Assembly: GCA_963921425.1 (NCBI GenBank)
Contig: OY992835.1
Span: 3,162,001-3,226,000, forward strand
Direction of reading: 5' to 3'
DNA from: Dryas octopetala
Taxonomy: Eukaryota > Streptophyta > Magnoliopsida > Rosales > Rosaceae
Length of the DNA: 64,000 bases
Shown: positions 24,055 to 36,959 of the stretch, one piece after another
Layout of the letters: every line of letters starts with the position of its first letter
How positions within the stretch are numbered: position 1 is the stretch's first letter
Translations under genes and position numbers: made by a program
Notes under the pieces: model-generated
Seen by the model: the letters and a program-made list of their open reading frames with translations, nothing else
What the model was told of the DNA's origin: nothing
The model's database searches: none

Positions 24055-26574
24055 ATTTCCTGTTGAATGTTGATGGAGTTGCTAACTTGATATGATGCTT
24101 CTCACTTCTCAACCACGAATGCTAGAGAGATGAATAATAAAAAAGTTGTAAGGCGTGTATGAATAATAAAGTAATAATTAAATAATTTGGGACAATGCTT
24201 GGCTTGCTGACTCATAAGGAGGAGCTCCTGGCCTCTTTATCAATCATCATAGTTTACATTGTATTTTTTTCTTTTTTTTTCTAACAGAAATTAAAAAGGA
24301 GATGAGATCTTTTTCATTTTCAGTTTTCATTTTAGTTTTTTTATTAATATGAGATGAGATCTTTTTCCATGTCACACATACACATACTGTTTCCTCAACT
24401 AATCCCATTGACTTCTACTCCTTCATTCAATGCCACAATTTAAGGTGAAGCAGCACTTTCCTGCCAAATTAGGTGGGCATGCATATCATTTCCCTCTAAA
24501 CTCTAGACACATAGAATTAAAGAGAGAGAGAATCGAAGGAGATAGACATAAGAAAAGGTACATGTGTTAGAGAAAAAACAAAAAAGCAAAAAGAGTTAAA
24601 TTTGTAGGGTTTATCATTAATTTGCAATATTGCCTTAAGCTTGCAAACTACTTTTACCACTCAGTACGTGGTGGCCCTGCTGGGTTTTTAACCCTTATTA
24701 TCTCCAACGACCTCTGCTGGCATTAATTAATGGTGGAGTTTTCATTAGGTCTACAAAAGGAGAAAATTCAACTCGTCCAGTAAGTGAAAGCAAAATGCTA
24801 TTGAAACATACAACAGTCCCCTGCTACATGGTCTCTATTTATTGCCCTCTCTGTCAAATTTTGTTAGCGTCTCCGTTCTTCAAGTACGTGATGTAAATAT
24901 TGAATACTAATATTTAGAATGAACTCGAAGAATATTAGGAGACGATACCAGAAATCTCATGATCGAAACCTTAGAGGTGTATGTGAAAAGATGATAAACC
25001 TCAGGGAATATAAATGTAAATAACATATAGAATATATATGATGGTCTTGATTGACAAAGAGCCGCATTCAAGGTGTCAAATTTTTATTTTTTACGGAACA
25101 GTTCTATATATTTATGTATTTTTCACTCTTATTAAGTGACAAGTCAAGAGATAAGTGAGATAGATATTATAGGTTAGTATCGCCAAATCAAATTATAAGA
25201 TATTATGAAATAGTATCGCCAAATCAAATTAATCATGAAATTATGAATCTGGATTGATGTGATAGTGTTTAGTCTCACTCTGAAAAATATATTGATGAAC
25301 AAATTTGGTGACTTTAGCATCATTAATGGAAAAAAGTAAAAGATAAAGAAAACCAGAATGAGAATGAAAAAGAAAAAGAAAAATAAAAATAAAAAAAAGA
25401 AGAAGAAAAACAAAAAGAAGAAGATAACCCTTCCATGCATGCATGTATGCCTTTCCTCCTCTTGTGTTAGAAGTTAGAACGAAGGCAAAAAAAGACAGAT
25501 GTTAACTATGATGATGCCACATCTCTTGGTAAGGAGGAGCTCTTCCTGAGGAAAACAAGCACTGTCCCAAATTATTTAATTATTACTTTATCACTCATAC
25601 ACCCCTTATAACTTTTTACAATACTCAAAGGTATGCATGTATTGATTTAAGAATTTCAAGAACACAAAAATTATAGTTTGTAATTTTGAAAATAGATTCT
25701 CGGAGTGTAAGACCGTCGATCTATCTATTTAGGTGCGGGTCAATCGACAACAAGAATACAGTGACAATTGTAAGTACAAGAGCAGCTACTTGAGTGTGTT
25801 TAGATATGATTTAGTATGTTTTAAAATTTAGAATTTAGAGTTTTTCTTTAGAGTTAATTAGAAATAGGTCCAATTTTGAAGGGTCATTCAGACTCAAACC
25901 ATATAGGAATTTAGATTTGTACTTAAATCCAATTTTTAAGGCTAAGGTCCAAAAAATGGATTGTTTAAAATTTTTGACTCATATTATCTCTTAAAATCCT
26001 ATTTTAGTGCTATTAAGAAGGGGCCTTCAGCCTATAAGATAATTAATATGAATTAATTTTAAAAATTATGAAAGATAATATCTGTTAGAACATTTTTAAT
26101 TTTACATTTTTTAATTAAAGCATTCAAGATTATCTAGTTTTTATGTTTTATAATTTAAAATAATAAAAGATAATATTCGTTTAAATTATACAAATAAAAA
26201 AAAATGCATTAACCCACAAAATCAAAAATAATCAAACAAGTAAGAAAAAAGGTATATATAAGTACATTTCAATTGTACCAATACCTAGGTTTATATATAT
26301 ATATATATATTTTTTTTTATGTAAGTACATTTCAATTGTACCAATACATGGATTGGTATATATATATATATACATATTTGATTAGGTGCGCACCAACAAA
26401 CATGCGCACCTGATTCGGACGCTCGGTTTCCGCTGCCGATCGCTCGGCTATGTTGGTTCATTTCCCGAGTTTTGAGGATAAATCTCCATCTTCTTACCTC
26501 ATCCCCTCCTACAGTATAGAATGGGCTTGGTGGAGACGTTCACTACAAGAAACATCACATTTAGCAACAAACCG
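24055..26574. repeat. 2.5-kb tandem unit 2
   Basis: 2520 bp, very similar to unit 1 throughout. Around 26265-26350 the sequence AAGTACATTTCAATTGTACC occurs twice, flanking a (TA)n run. A truncated CACTA end is at 26541-26579. Confidence 0.9.
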
Positions 26575-26951
26575 ATTTCGTGTTGAATGTTGATGGAGTT
26601 GATAACTTGATATGATGCTTCTCACTTCTCAAGCACGAATGCTAGAGAGATGAATAATAAAAAAGTTGTAAGACGTGTATGAATAATAAAGTAATAATTA
26701 AATAATTTGGGACAATGCTTGGCTTGCTGACTCATAAGGAGGAGCTCCTGGCCTCTTTATCAATCTTGACATTATATTTTTTTCTTTTTTCTTTTTTGTT
26801 TCTAACAGAAATTAAAAAGGAGATGAGATCTTTTTCCATGTCACACATACACATACTGTTTCCTCAACTAATCCCATTGACTTCTACTCCTTCATTCAAT
26901 GCCACAATTTAAGGTGAAGTAGCGCTTTCCTGCCAAATTAGGTGGGCATGC

Positions 26952-29251
26952 TAGGGCTGCCCATCAGTCGGATCGAATCGGTAAATGGCCTTACCGATTC
27001 GGTTACAGAAAATTTTTGTAATTCAATTTTGATGCCGATTTCCAAATTGATTTTTTCGGTATTCGGTAATTTTCAGATCCTTTGATTTTCGGCATTTTTC
27101 GGTATTTTCGGTATTAATCACAAAATACAATCAGTACACAAAATACAATCAGTATACAATCAGTACACAATCAGTTCTAAATCTACACAAGTACACAACA
27201 AAAAAACCATTAATCAATACAAGATTTAGCTACAGTTACATATTGGCGACTGAGTTGGGTGAGGACCGTGAGGTAGATCGAGAGTTAGAGAGATGAGAGA
27301 TGGAAGAGTGAGAGTCTGAGAGAGGCAGAGAGAGAGAAAGAGAAAGGGAGCCGCCGACATCTCTGGCTTCGATCCGCCGCCGTGGTTGATCGGATGGAGA
27401 ATCCGAGCACACCATCGTGCTCAGGATATCGAGAGGAAGAAGACTTGGGTGATGGGAAGCCTCGACGCCGCCGGGAAGGGAAGTCAACATCGGCGACAGT
27501 GCCGGATTATGGCTTCGGGTTCTGGGTTTTCGGCTGGATTCTGGGCAATCAACAGTCATGCGAAGAGAGAGGAGGGAGAGAGGAAGCTTTTGTGACTGGT
27601 CTTGTTGCCATCGACCGTTGGACGAGAGAGTTCTTGTCGGAGAAGGTGATCGGCGAAATGAGAGGGAAGAGAGAGAAGAAGAAAAAAAAAGGAAAAGAAA
27701 AACTGAGAAAGTGAGGAAGAGAGAGTCACCGGGGGGGGGGATAGGGGTGGGTGGGCGCAAAAAAATAGAAAGGAAAAAAAAAAGAAAAAAAAGAAGGGAA
27801 AGAAAAAAAAAATATTGGGGTTTGGGCAATTGGGGTTTCGATTGGGGTTTTGTTTGGGGTTTCAATTAGGGTTTTGTTTGGGGTTTCTTTTAGTTGTTTT
27901 AATTTATGTAATACATTTCTATATAAATAAATAATTAAAAATATCCTAAACTCTAATATAAACTATAGTATAAGACTATAATACCATAATACTAAACCCT
28001 AATATAAGACTATAATACTATGTTATATGTTATATATGTTACATATATAAATTATAGTATTATAAACTATGTAGTATATACTATCAAATATATAAACTAT
28101 AGTCTTATAGTATTATAAACTATATACTATAAATTATATAAACTATATACTATCAAATATATAAACTATAGTCTTATAGTATTATAAACTATATACTATA
28201 AATTATATAAACTATATACTATCCAATATATAAATTATAGTCTTATAGTATTATAAACTATATACTATATTATATACTATTAATTACATAAACTATAGTC
28301 TTATAGTATTATAAACTATATACTATCAAACTATAGTAACTACTAAGTACTAATTAGTTTATAACTTTATAACTTTATATATAACTATATATTATATACA
28401 TAAACAATGTTAGGTATACATAACATTATAGAGTAATTAATAAATGATAATAGATTTAGTGTATAGAGTTTATTGTTTAGAAATTAAAATTGTATGCTTA
28501 ATTGGGTTTTAAGTTTTAACTTTTAATTATAGTGTATAGGATATTTAATAGAGTTTAGTGTATTTAACTTTGAAGTTTTTAAGTTTAGGATATAAGGTAA
28601 AGTGTATAGACTATAGAGAATATAATATATAAGGTAAAGTGTCTAACACTATACGTTATAACTAAAAGTCTAAAATTATATACTAATTAGTAATTTTATT
28701 ATATAGGGTATAAGTATAACTAAAATTATATATTAAAATATTATTATATAAGCAGTTTATACTTAATACTATATACTATATAGAGTTATAAATTATATAC
28801 TATATAAAGTTAGTAAAGTTATATAAACTATATGGTATTATAAACTATATACTATATAAACTATAAACTATAAACTATATAAACTATATACTAAGTATAT
28901 TAATGTAATAATAATACATATACATATATATAACCATATACTAACCATATTAAATTATTAATGTAATAATATTACATATATATAACTAAATTTCGGTAAT
29001 TGTTTCGGATTTTTCGGTATATATTTTGGTTTTTTCAGTAATAATCGATTCGGTTGCTTTCAGTCATAATTTTCGGTAATCGGTCGGTTTACCAACTTTT
29101 TTCGGTTTTTACCAAAACCAAACCAACTTTTTCGGTAATTTTTTGGTTTCAGATTTTCGATTTTCGGCTTGTTAAAATCGATTTACCAAACCAAAAAATT
29201 TCGATCGGTAGTCGGTCGGTTTAGTAAATACCAAACCAATGAGCAGCCCTA
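26952..29251. mobile_element. hAT-like element (2.3 kb) in unit 3
   Basis: The ends are TAGGGCTGCCCAT and, reverse-complemented, TAGGGCTGCTCAT (12 of 13). The flanks GGCATGC (26945-26951 and 29252-29258) duplicate the uninterrupted sequence of the other units, proving insertion. A 7-bp repeat is seen where hAT makes 8 (the next base differs, G versus A). The interior has CGGTAA-rich subterminal regions, a gene-like GC-richer core (27240-27870) and a very AT-rich block of ACTATATA words (27900-28990). No transposase is seen. Confidence 0.82.
27240..27870. other. Gene-like core segment in the unit-3 hAT element
   Basis: GC-richer, purine-biased sequence with several overlapping open frames on both strands. 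Words such as GGAGAATCCGAGCACACCAT and AGGAAGAAGACTTGGG recur at 55971-56180 in another hAT-like element. It looks like a captured or shared 5'-exon-type segment, but no protein family is recognisable, so no CDS is called. Confidence 0.5.
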
Positions 29252-31362
29252 GGCATGCATATCATTTCCCTCTAAACTCTAGACACATAGAATTAAAGAG
29301 AGAGAGAATCGAAGGAGACAGACATAAGAAAAGGTACATGTGTTAGAGAAAAAACAAAAAAGCAAAAAGAGTTAAATTTGTAGGGTTTATCATTAATTTG
29401 CAATATTGCCTTAAGCTTGCAAACTACTTTCACCACTCAGTACGTGGTGGCCCTGCTGGGTTTATAACCCTTATTATCTCCAACGACCTCTGCTGGCATT
29501 AATTAATGGTGGAGTTTTCATTAGGTCTACAAAAGGATAAAATTAAACCCGTCCAGTAAGTGAAAGCAAAATGCTATTGAAACATACAACAGTCCCCTGC
29601 TATATGGTCTCTATTTATTGCCCTCTCTGTCAAATTTTGTTAGCGTCTCCCTATGATTCTTCAAGTACATGACGTAGATATTGAATACTAATATCTAGAA
29701 TGCACTCGAAGAACATTAGCAGATGATACCAGAAATCTCATGATCGAAACCTTAGGGGTGTATGTGAAAAGATGATAAACCTCAGGGAATATAAATATAA
29801 ATAACTCATAGAATATATATACTATGGTCTTGATTGACAAAGAGCCGAATTCAAGGTGTCAAATTTTTATTTTTTATGGAATAGTTCTATATATTTATGT
29901 GTCTTTCACTCTTATTAAGTGACAAGTCAAGAGATAAGTGAGATAGATATTATGGGTTAGTATCGCCAAATCAAATTATAAGATATTATGAAATAGTATC
30001 GCCAAATCAAATTAATCATGAAATTATGAATCTGGATTGATGTGATAGTGTTTAGTCTCACTTTGAAAAATATATTGATGAAAAAATTTGGTAACTTTAG
30101 CATGATTAATGGAAAAAAAGTAAAAGATAAAGAAAACAAAAATGAGAATGAAAAACAAAATGAAAAAGAAAAATTAAAAAAAAGAAGAAGAAAAACAAAA
30201 AGAAAAAGATAACCCTTCCATGCATGCATGTATGCCTTTCCTTCCTCTTGTGTTAGAAGTTAGAACGAAGGCAAAAAAAGACAAATGTTAATTATGATAA
30301 TGCCACATCTCTTGGTAAGGAGGAGCTCCTCCTCAGGAAGACAAGCACTGTCCCAAATTATTTAATTATTACTTTATCAGTTATACACCCCTTATAACTT
30401 TTTACAATACTCAAAAGTATGCATGTATTGATTTAAAAATTTCAAGAACACAAAAATTATAGTTTGTAATTTTGAAAATAGATTCTCGGAGTGTAAGACC
30501 GTCGATCTATCTATTTAGGTGCGGGTCAATCGACAACAAGAATACAGTGACAATTGTGAGTACAAGAGCAGCTTCTTGAGTGTGTTTAGATATGATTTAG
30601 TATGTTTTAAAATTTAGAATTTAGAGTTTTTCTTTAGAGTTAATTAGAAATAGATCTAATTTTGGAAGGTGATTCAGAATAAAACCATATAGGAATTTAG
30701 ATTTGTACTTAAATCCAATTTTTAAGGCTAAGGTCCAAAAAATGGACTGTTTAAAAATTTTGACTCATATTATCTTTTAAAATCCTATTTTAGTGCTATT
30801 ATGAAGGGGCCTTCGGCCTATAATATAATTAATATGAATTAATTTTAAAAATTATGAAAGATAATATCCGTTAGAACATTTTTAATTTTACATTTTTTAA
30901 TTAAAAAATTCAAGATTATCTAGTTTTTATGTTTTATAATTTAAAATAATAAAAGATAATATTCGTTTAAATTATTCAAATATAAAAAAAAAATGCATTA
31001 ACCCACAAAATGAAAAATAATCAAACAAGTAAGAAAAAAAGTATATATAAGTACATTTCAATTGTACCAATACCTAGGTTTATATATATATATATATATT
31101 TTTTTTTTATATAAGTACATTTCAATTGTACCAATACATGGATTGGTATATATATATATACATATTTGATTAGGTGCGCACCAACAAACATACGCACCTG
31201 ATTCAAACGCTCGGTTTCCGCCGCCAATCGCTCGGCTATGTTGGTTCATTTCCCGAATTTTGAGGGTAAATCTTTATCTTTTCACCTCATCCCCTCGTAC
31301 GGTATAGAATGGGCTTGGTGAAGACATTCACTACAAGAAACATCACATTTAGCAACAAACCG

Positions 31363-33650
31363 ATTTCCTGTTGAATGTTGACGGAGTTGATAACTTGATA
31401 TGATGCTTCTCACTTCTCAACCACGAATGCTAGAGAGATGAATAATAAAAAAGTTGTAAGACGTGTATGAATAATAAAGTAATAATTAAATAATTTGGGA
31501 CAATGCTTGGCTTGCTACTCATAAGGAGGAGCTCTTGGCCTGTTTATCAATCATCATAGTTGACTGTATTTTTTTCTTTTTTTTTATTGTTTCTAACAAA
31601 AATTAAAAGGGAGATGAGATCTTTTTCATTTTCAGTTTTCATTTTAGTTTTTTTATTAATATGAGATGAGATCTTTTTCCATGTCACACATACACATACT
31701 GTTTCCTCAACTAATCCCATTGACTTCTACTCCTTCATTCAATGCCACAATTTAAGGTGAAGCAGCACTTTCCTGCCAAATTAGGTGGGCATGCATATCA
31801 TTTCCCTCTAAACTCTAGACACATATAATTAAAGAGAGAGAGAATCGAAGGAGACAGACATAAGAAAAGGTACATGTGTTAGAGAAAAAACAAAAAAGCA
31901 AAAAGAGTTAAATTTGTAGGGTTTATCATTAATTTGCAATATTGCCTTAAGCTTGCAAACTACTTTCACCACTCAGTACGTGGTGGCCCTGCTGGGTTTA
32001 TAACCCTTATTATCTCCAACGACCTCTGCTGGAATTAATTAATGGTGGAGTTTTCATTAGGTCTACAAAAGGAGAAAATTAAACTCGTCCAGTAAGTGAA
32101 AGGAAAATGCTATTGAACCATACAACAGTCCCCTGCTATATGGTCTCTATTTATTGCCCTCTCTGTCAAATTTTGTTAGCGTCTCTCTATGGTTGGTTCT
32201 TTAAGTACATGTCGTAGATATTGAATACTAATATCTAGAATACACTCAAAGAACATTAGCAGATGATACCAGAAATCTCATGATCGAAACCTTAGGAGAT
32301 ATATGTGAAAAGACGATAAACTTCAGGGAGTATAAATATAAATAACGCATAGAATATATATACTATGGTCTTGATTGACAAAGAGCCGAATTCAAGGTGT
32401 CAAATTTTTTATAAAATTTTTTACACAACAATTCTATATATTTATTTGTCTTTCACTCTTATTAAGTGACAGTTCTAGATATTATGGGTTAGTATCGCCA
32501 AATCAAATTATGAGATATTATGAGATAGTATCGCCAAATCAAATTAATCATGAAATTATGAGTCTGGATTGATGTGATAGTGTTTTAATTATGAATCTGG
32601 ATTGATGTGATAGTGTTTAGTCTCACTCTGAAAAATATATTGATGAACAAATTTGGTGACTTTAGCATCATTAATGGAAAAAATTAAAAGATAAAGAAAA
32701 CGAGAATGAGAATGAAAAAGAAAAAAAAAAGAAATAGAAAAACAAAAAGAAGGAAAACAAAAAGAAAAAGATAACCCTTCCATGCATGCATGTATGCCTT
32801 TCCTTCCTCTTGTGTTAGAAGTTAGAACAAAGGCAAAAAAAGACAGATGTTAACTATGATGATGCCACATCTCTTGGTAAGGAGGAGCTCCTCCTGAGGA
32901 AGCCAAGCACTGTCCCAAATTATTTAATTATTACTTATCACTCATACACCCCTTATAACTTTTTACAATACTCAAAGGTATGCATGTATTGATTTAAAAA
33001 TTTTATGAACACAAAAATTATAGTTTGTAATTTTGAAAATAGATTCTCGGAGTGTAAGACTGTCGATCTATCTATTTAGGTGCGGGTCAATCGACAACAA
33101 GAATACATTGACAATTGTGAGTACAAGAGCGGCTACTTGAGTGTGTTTAGATATGATTTAGTATGTTTTAAAATTTAGAGTTTAGAGTTTTTTTTAGAGT
33201 TAATTAGAAATAGGTCCAATTTTGGAGGGTCATTCAGACTAAAACTATATAGGAATTTAAATTTGTACTTAAATCCAATTTTAAGGCTAAGGTCCAAAAA
33301 ATGGACTTTTAAAACATTTTGACTCATATTATCTCTTAAAATTAAGATAATTAATATGAATTAATTTTAAAAATTATGAAAGATAATATCCGTTAGGACT
33401 TTTTTAATTTTACATTTTTAATTGAAACATTCAAGATTATCTAGTTTTTATGTTTTATAATTTAAAATAATAAAAGATAATATTCGTTTAAATTATACAA
33501 ATATAAAAAAAAATGCATTAACCGACAAAATCGAAAATAATCAAACAAGTAAGAAAAAAAGTATATATAAGTACATTTCAATTGGACTAATACCTAGGTT
33601 TATATATATATATATATATATTACATTTCAATTGTACCAATACATGGATT

Positions 33651-33686
<36 letters not shown>

Positions 33687-33880
33687 ATTAAGTGCGCACC
33701 AAAAAACATGCGCACCTGATTTGAACGCTCGGTTTCCACCACCGATCGCTCGGCTATGTTGGTTCATTTCCCGAGTTTTGAGGGTAAATCTCCATCTTTT
33801 TACTTCATCCCCTCCTACGGTATAGAATGGACTTAGTGGAAACGTTCACTACAAGAAACATCACATTTAGCAACAAACCG
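31363..33880. repeat. 2.5-kb tandem unit 4
   Basis: 2518 bp. Its right edge is the only one where the CACTA end (from 33847) continues into a real CACTA element. It has local differences, such as a ~40-bp duplication at 32548-32622 and a small deletion near 33345. Confidence 0.9.
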
Positions 33881-34445
33881 ATTTCGTCATTAAAAACTGC
33901 TGTTTCGTTGCGAAAAATGTTTGGTGACCGAAATATTTCGTGGCCCTTGATAATTGGCCAAGAAAGAAGGATTTCATCGTGGATTACTTTCTGAGACGAA
34001 CTTATATTTCGTCGCCAAATACCATTATTTCGTCGCCAATGTGCCAATAAAAATTGCGCAAGATTTGAATTTTGGCACCAAAGTTGGTCGTCTATTGTAA
34101 AAATTTCGTCACCAATTTTCCTAGATATGGCGCGAACTACACATATTTGGCAGCAAGTTTTGTCGCCAATTATATTCATTTCGTCGCAAAATTTTGACGC
34201 CAATATATTATGTTCATTTTGTCGCAAAATGATGAATTTGTCAAAGGCGAGGAAAGCTAATTTTGTCGCCAATTCATTTATTTTATATTTTTATTATTTA
34301 TTTCTTGCTTTTTTTTTTTTGTATTTAATTAATATTCTTTATTTTTTGGATTTATTTTATTATGTTTTCATTTATAAATTAATAGACATTTTTAAATCAT
34401 ATTTTAAAATATAAATGAAATTTATGTAAATAATAATAGAGATAA

Positions 34446-35012
34446 TTACAGATTTAGTCCACTTATTTTATACCTAGTTCAATTTTGGTCCACGATCTTT
34501 TTTAAGTTATGTTTTAGTCCACTAATTGTTCTACTTGTTCAATAAAGGTTCATATTTGTTTTCTCAAATTTGTATCGCCTTTTACCCTATCAAATCTCAG
34601 CCAAATTCAGCAAACATGTACTTGTTTTAAAGCTATGCATCTCCTCTTTACAACCATATAAAGATCATTCAAATTGGAATTATAAAACTCAAGATAATTA
34701 GCCCCAAAATAGGGTACTCGAAACTATCAATTTTTCCTAAAAAATTTTCAGATTTTTCATACTTCACCAAATTTCAATTATCTTTGATTCTAATACTCCA
34801 AATTGGTTCCTATGACTAAGAAATGATGAAATATTACTTATACTTCAATTATAATTGAAGAAAACACAACCAAAATGATTTAAAATCATAACTTTAAAAA
34901 AATCGTGGACTAAAATTGAACTAAGTATAAAATAAGTGGACCACAATTGAACTTAAAAGAGATCGTGGACCAAAATTGAACTAGGTATAAAATAAGTGGA
35001 CCAAATTTGTAA
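34446..35012. mobile_element. TIR element with ~65-bp inverted ends
   Basis: The left end TTACAGATTTAGTCCACTTA and the right end TAAGTGGACCAAATTTGTAA continue as inverted copies for about 65 bp through a TGGTCCACGATC block. The 567-bp element is non-coding. It resembles Mutator-like MITEs with long TIRs; a clear target duplication was not identified. Confidence 0.7.
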
Positions 35013-35344
35013 CATACAACCTACACATACACAAGTGTTCCAACACTTCAAAAGGACCAAAGCCTATGAATATATACATGCCAAAGGGACCTAAATATCT
35101 GAACACTTTATCTAGGATCGAAGTATCTAATTACACTTCAAAAGGAGCAAAGTTTATAAACAGTTCAAAAACATTGAAAGCATTTTACCTAATGCATGTA
35201 GATCTGATTTGGCACATACCTAATGCACTTCTACTGCACATCTAACTTACTTAATGATTACCAAATAGTCTGCATGAAGCCAAAAGACTACAATATCAAA
35301 ATACCCAAAACACATACCATACCTACAAGTAAAAGTGTAACAAC
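35013..35344. other. CACTA-associated non-coding stretch
   Basis: AT-rich sequence between the inserted TIR element and the transposase-like fragment. Words such as CTTCAAAAGGA recur (35047 and 35137). No gene seen. Confidence 0.35.
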
Positions 35345-35569
35345 CTAAGTAGACCTAATATCCTGAAGATCATCAAAGGTGTCATCATTTTCACCAACAT
35401 CATTACCAAAAACACCATGAGAATTGTTTTGTTGGGAACCTCGAATGGCAGCAAGCTCATCTTTCATCTGCATAATATAAGAAGTAAGCTCCTCCACCTT
35501 TCCTGTAAGCTCCTCAATTTTCTTATCTCTTGCAGCAGTTGAAGCAATTGAACTTGAAAGTTTGTATTA
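35345..35569 (-). pseudogene. CACTA transposase C-terminal fragment
   Basis: Translation reads LSSSIASTAARDKKIEELTG, KVEELTSYIMQMKDELAAI, then NDDTFDDLQDIRST and stop. The short coiled-coil KIEELT-KVEELT followed by an acidic tail resembles the C-terminus of plant En/Spm-type transposase proteins. It is only ~74 codons and is preceded by a stop, so it is a last exon or remnant. Confidence 0.5.
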
Positions 35570-36959
35570 GGTGATTTATCTACCTAATTAACTTGATTAA
35601 AACCAGAGTCAGTAATCAGACCCCACATTTTTGTTTACGTAATGAGTTAGGGACTAATCAAACAGACGTAAATCTGAAGTTGCAGATTGACACTTGTAAA
35701 ACAAAATACAACTTTGGTAACAAACACAAATCAAACACACCAAAGGATCAAGTGACAACCTATACACTCAAAGGACTCATCACAGTAGGCATCCCAGTGT
35801 TATCCACAACTATAGATAGTTTCATATGACATATAACAATATCAAACATAGATATTCAAAGCAGATTTGTGTTTAAAAGTTGAGTAAGTCAATAAATATA
35901 ACAACACAAAATGAAGACGAAGGCACACAAAATGTTCACCCAGAAAAACCACAAAGGGTAAGAACTGGGGGTCTTTTTCAGCTGACCGGACAACACACAA
36001 GCTCAATCACTAAGTCCTAAACTAAGTGACAGCTTCTTATCTCTTTGTGCAACTTCTAAAAGTTAGGCAATCAGTCAATCATGAAGAAGACAACTCAATC
36101 TCCAAGCTCATTAACCCATAACACCGATTCATACCAAGCACAGTAGATTCTTCAATGTATGATCATAAAATGCAGATTTGGATTCTTTAAAAATCAACCT
36201 TCTCAAACATGAAAAGACTAATGGAGAATCCTAGATCTAAAATCTAAATGATAGTGTTTATAAATTTGTGAAAAACTTTAGAACACACTCAAACACATTC
36301 AGATTTTAAATGATGCAAAACAAGTTAAGAAAATTATTTCAGTTTTTGAAATTCAAAACCATTTTCTTACTTGAAAAGATGAGCACACACAAATAATCCA
36401 AGCAATCACCACAGCAAGCATGCCCAAGGAAAATTCTCATAGACTCACACAAAGAAAAGCCAGATCGTGACACCCATATACCCATACACCCACGACACAC
36501 ACACCCACACATGTCTGCCCGTGCCACATGGAAGCCTACCAATGGCTGTCCGCAAGAGACAAATTGAAGACATATTCTTTTTGTCCTAGAAAGGTATCCT
36601 AGTATAAATGTAGATAAGAATGTGGAGCTGTAAATTAGAATGTGGAGCTGTAAATCAATAATTTCCTCATTTTACAAAATTCATAAAAGAGGAAGAAGAT
36701 GAATAGTGCAGAGGATGTGTGTGAGTGCATGAAGGCTAGCTGAAAAGATAAAACACATATCTTGTACATATTGAATCAATGAAAAACCAGTTCATGTACT
36801 GTGCACATGCTTGTTTATAAAAACAGGAAATGAGCTTTAATTGGAATGGGCTTTAAAAGCCAAGTCATGAAATGGCCTACTAAAATGTCAACGATTATTT
36901 AAGTGTTAAAAATGCATGTGCAGTGCACGTGTGAAGAAAATTGTCCTTATGATCAATGA
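35570..36959. other. Unassigned repeats, possible Copia-type LTR piece
   Basis: No credible gene. Around 36600-36670 a TATA-like CTAGTATAAATG is followed by a 22-bp tandem duplication (GAATGTGGAGCTGTAAAT) and a CAATAATTTCCTCA leader-like run, as in Copia LTR promoters, but element ends are not visible. Confidence 0.35.

Larger units (their letters stand above)
26575..31362. repeat. 2.5-kb tandem unit 3, expanded by a hAT-like insertion
   Basis: Same unit interrupted by the 2300-bp element at 26952-29251. Removing that element and its duplicated 7 bp gives 2481 bp, in line with the others. A truncated CACTA end lies at 31329-31367. Confidence 0.9.
33847..35570 (-). mobile_element. CACTA (En/Spm) element remnant, far end not found
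   Basis: CACTACAAGAAAC at 33847 is a canonical CACTA terminus. It is followed by a subterminal region with repeated TTTCGTCGCCAA-like words (33885-34280), typical transposase-binding arrays. A C-terminal transposase-like exon lies at 35345-35569 on the minus strand, so the left end is the element's 3' end. A separate TIR element (34446-35012) is inserted. No matching TTGTAGTG terminus was seen to the right. Confidence 0.7.

Noticed and set aside
27236..27869. 209-codon Ser/Pro-rich frame and opposite-strand frames in the unit-3 hAT
   Set aside because: Low complexity, overlapping on both strands, no family; recorded only as a gene-like segment.
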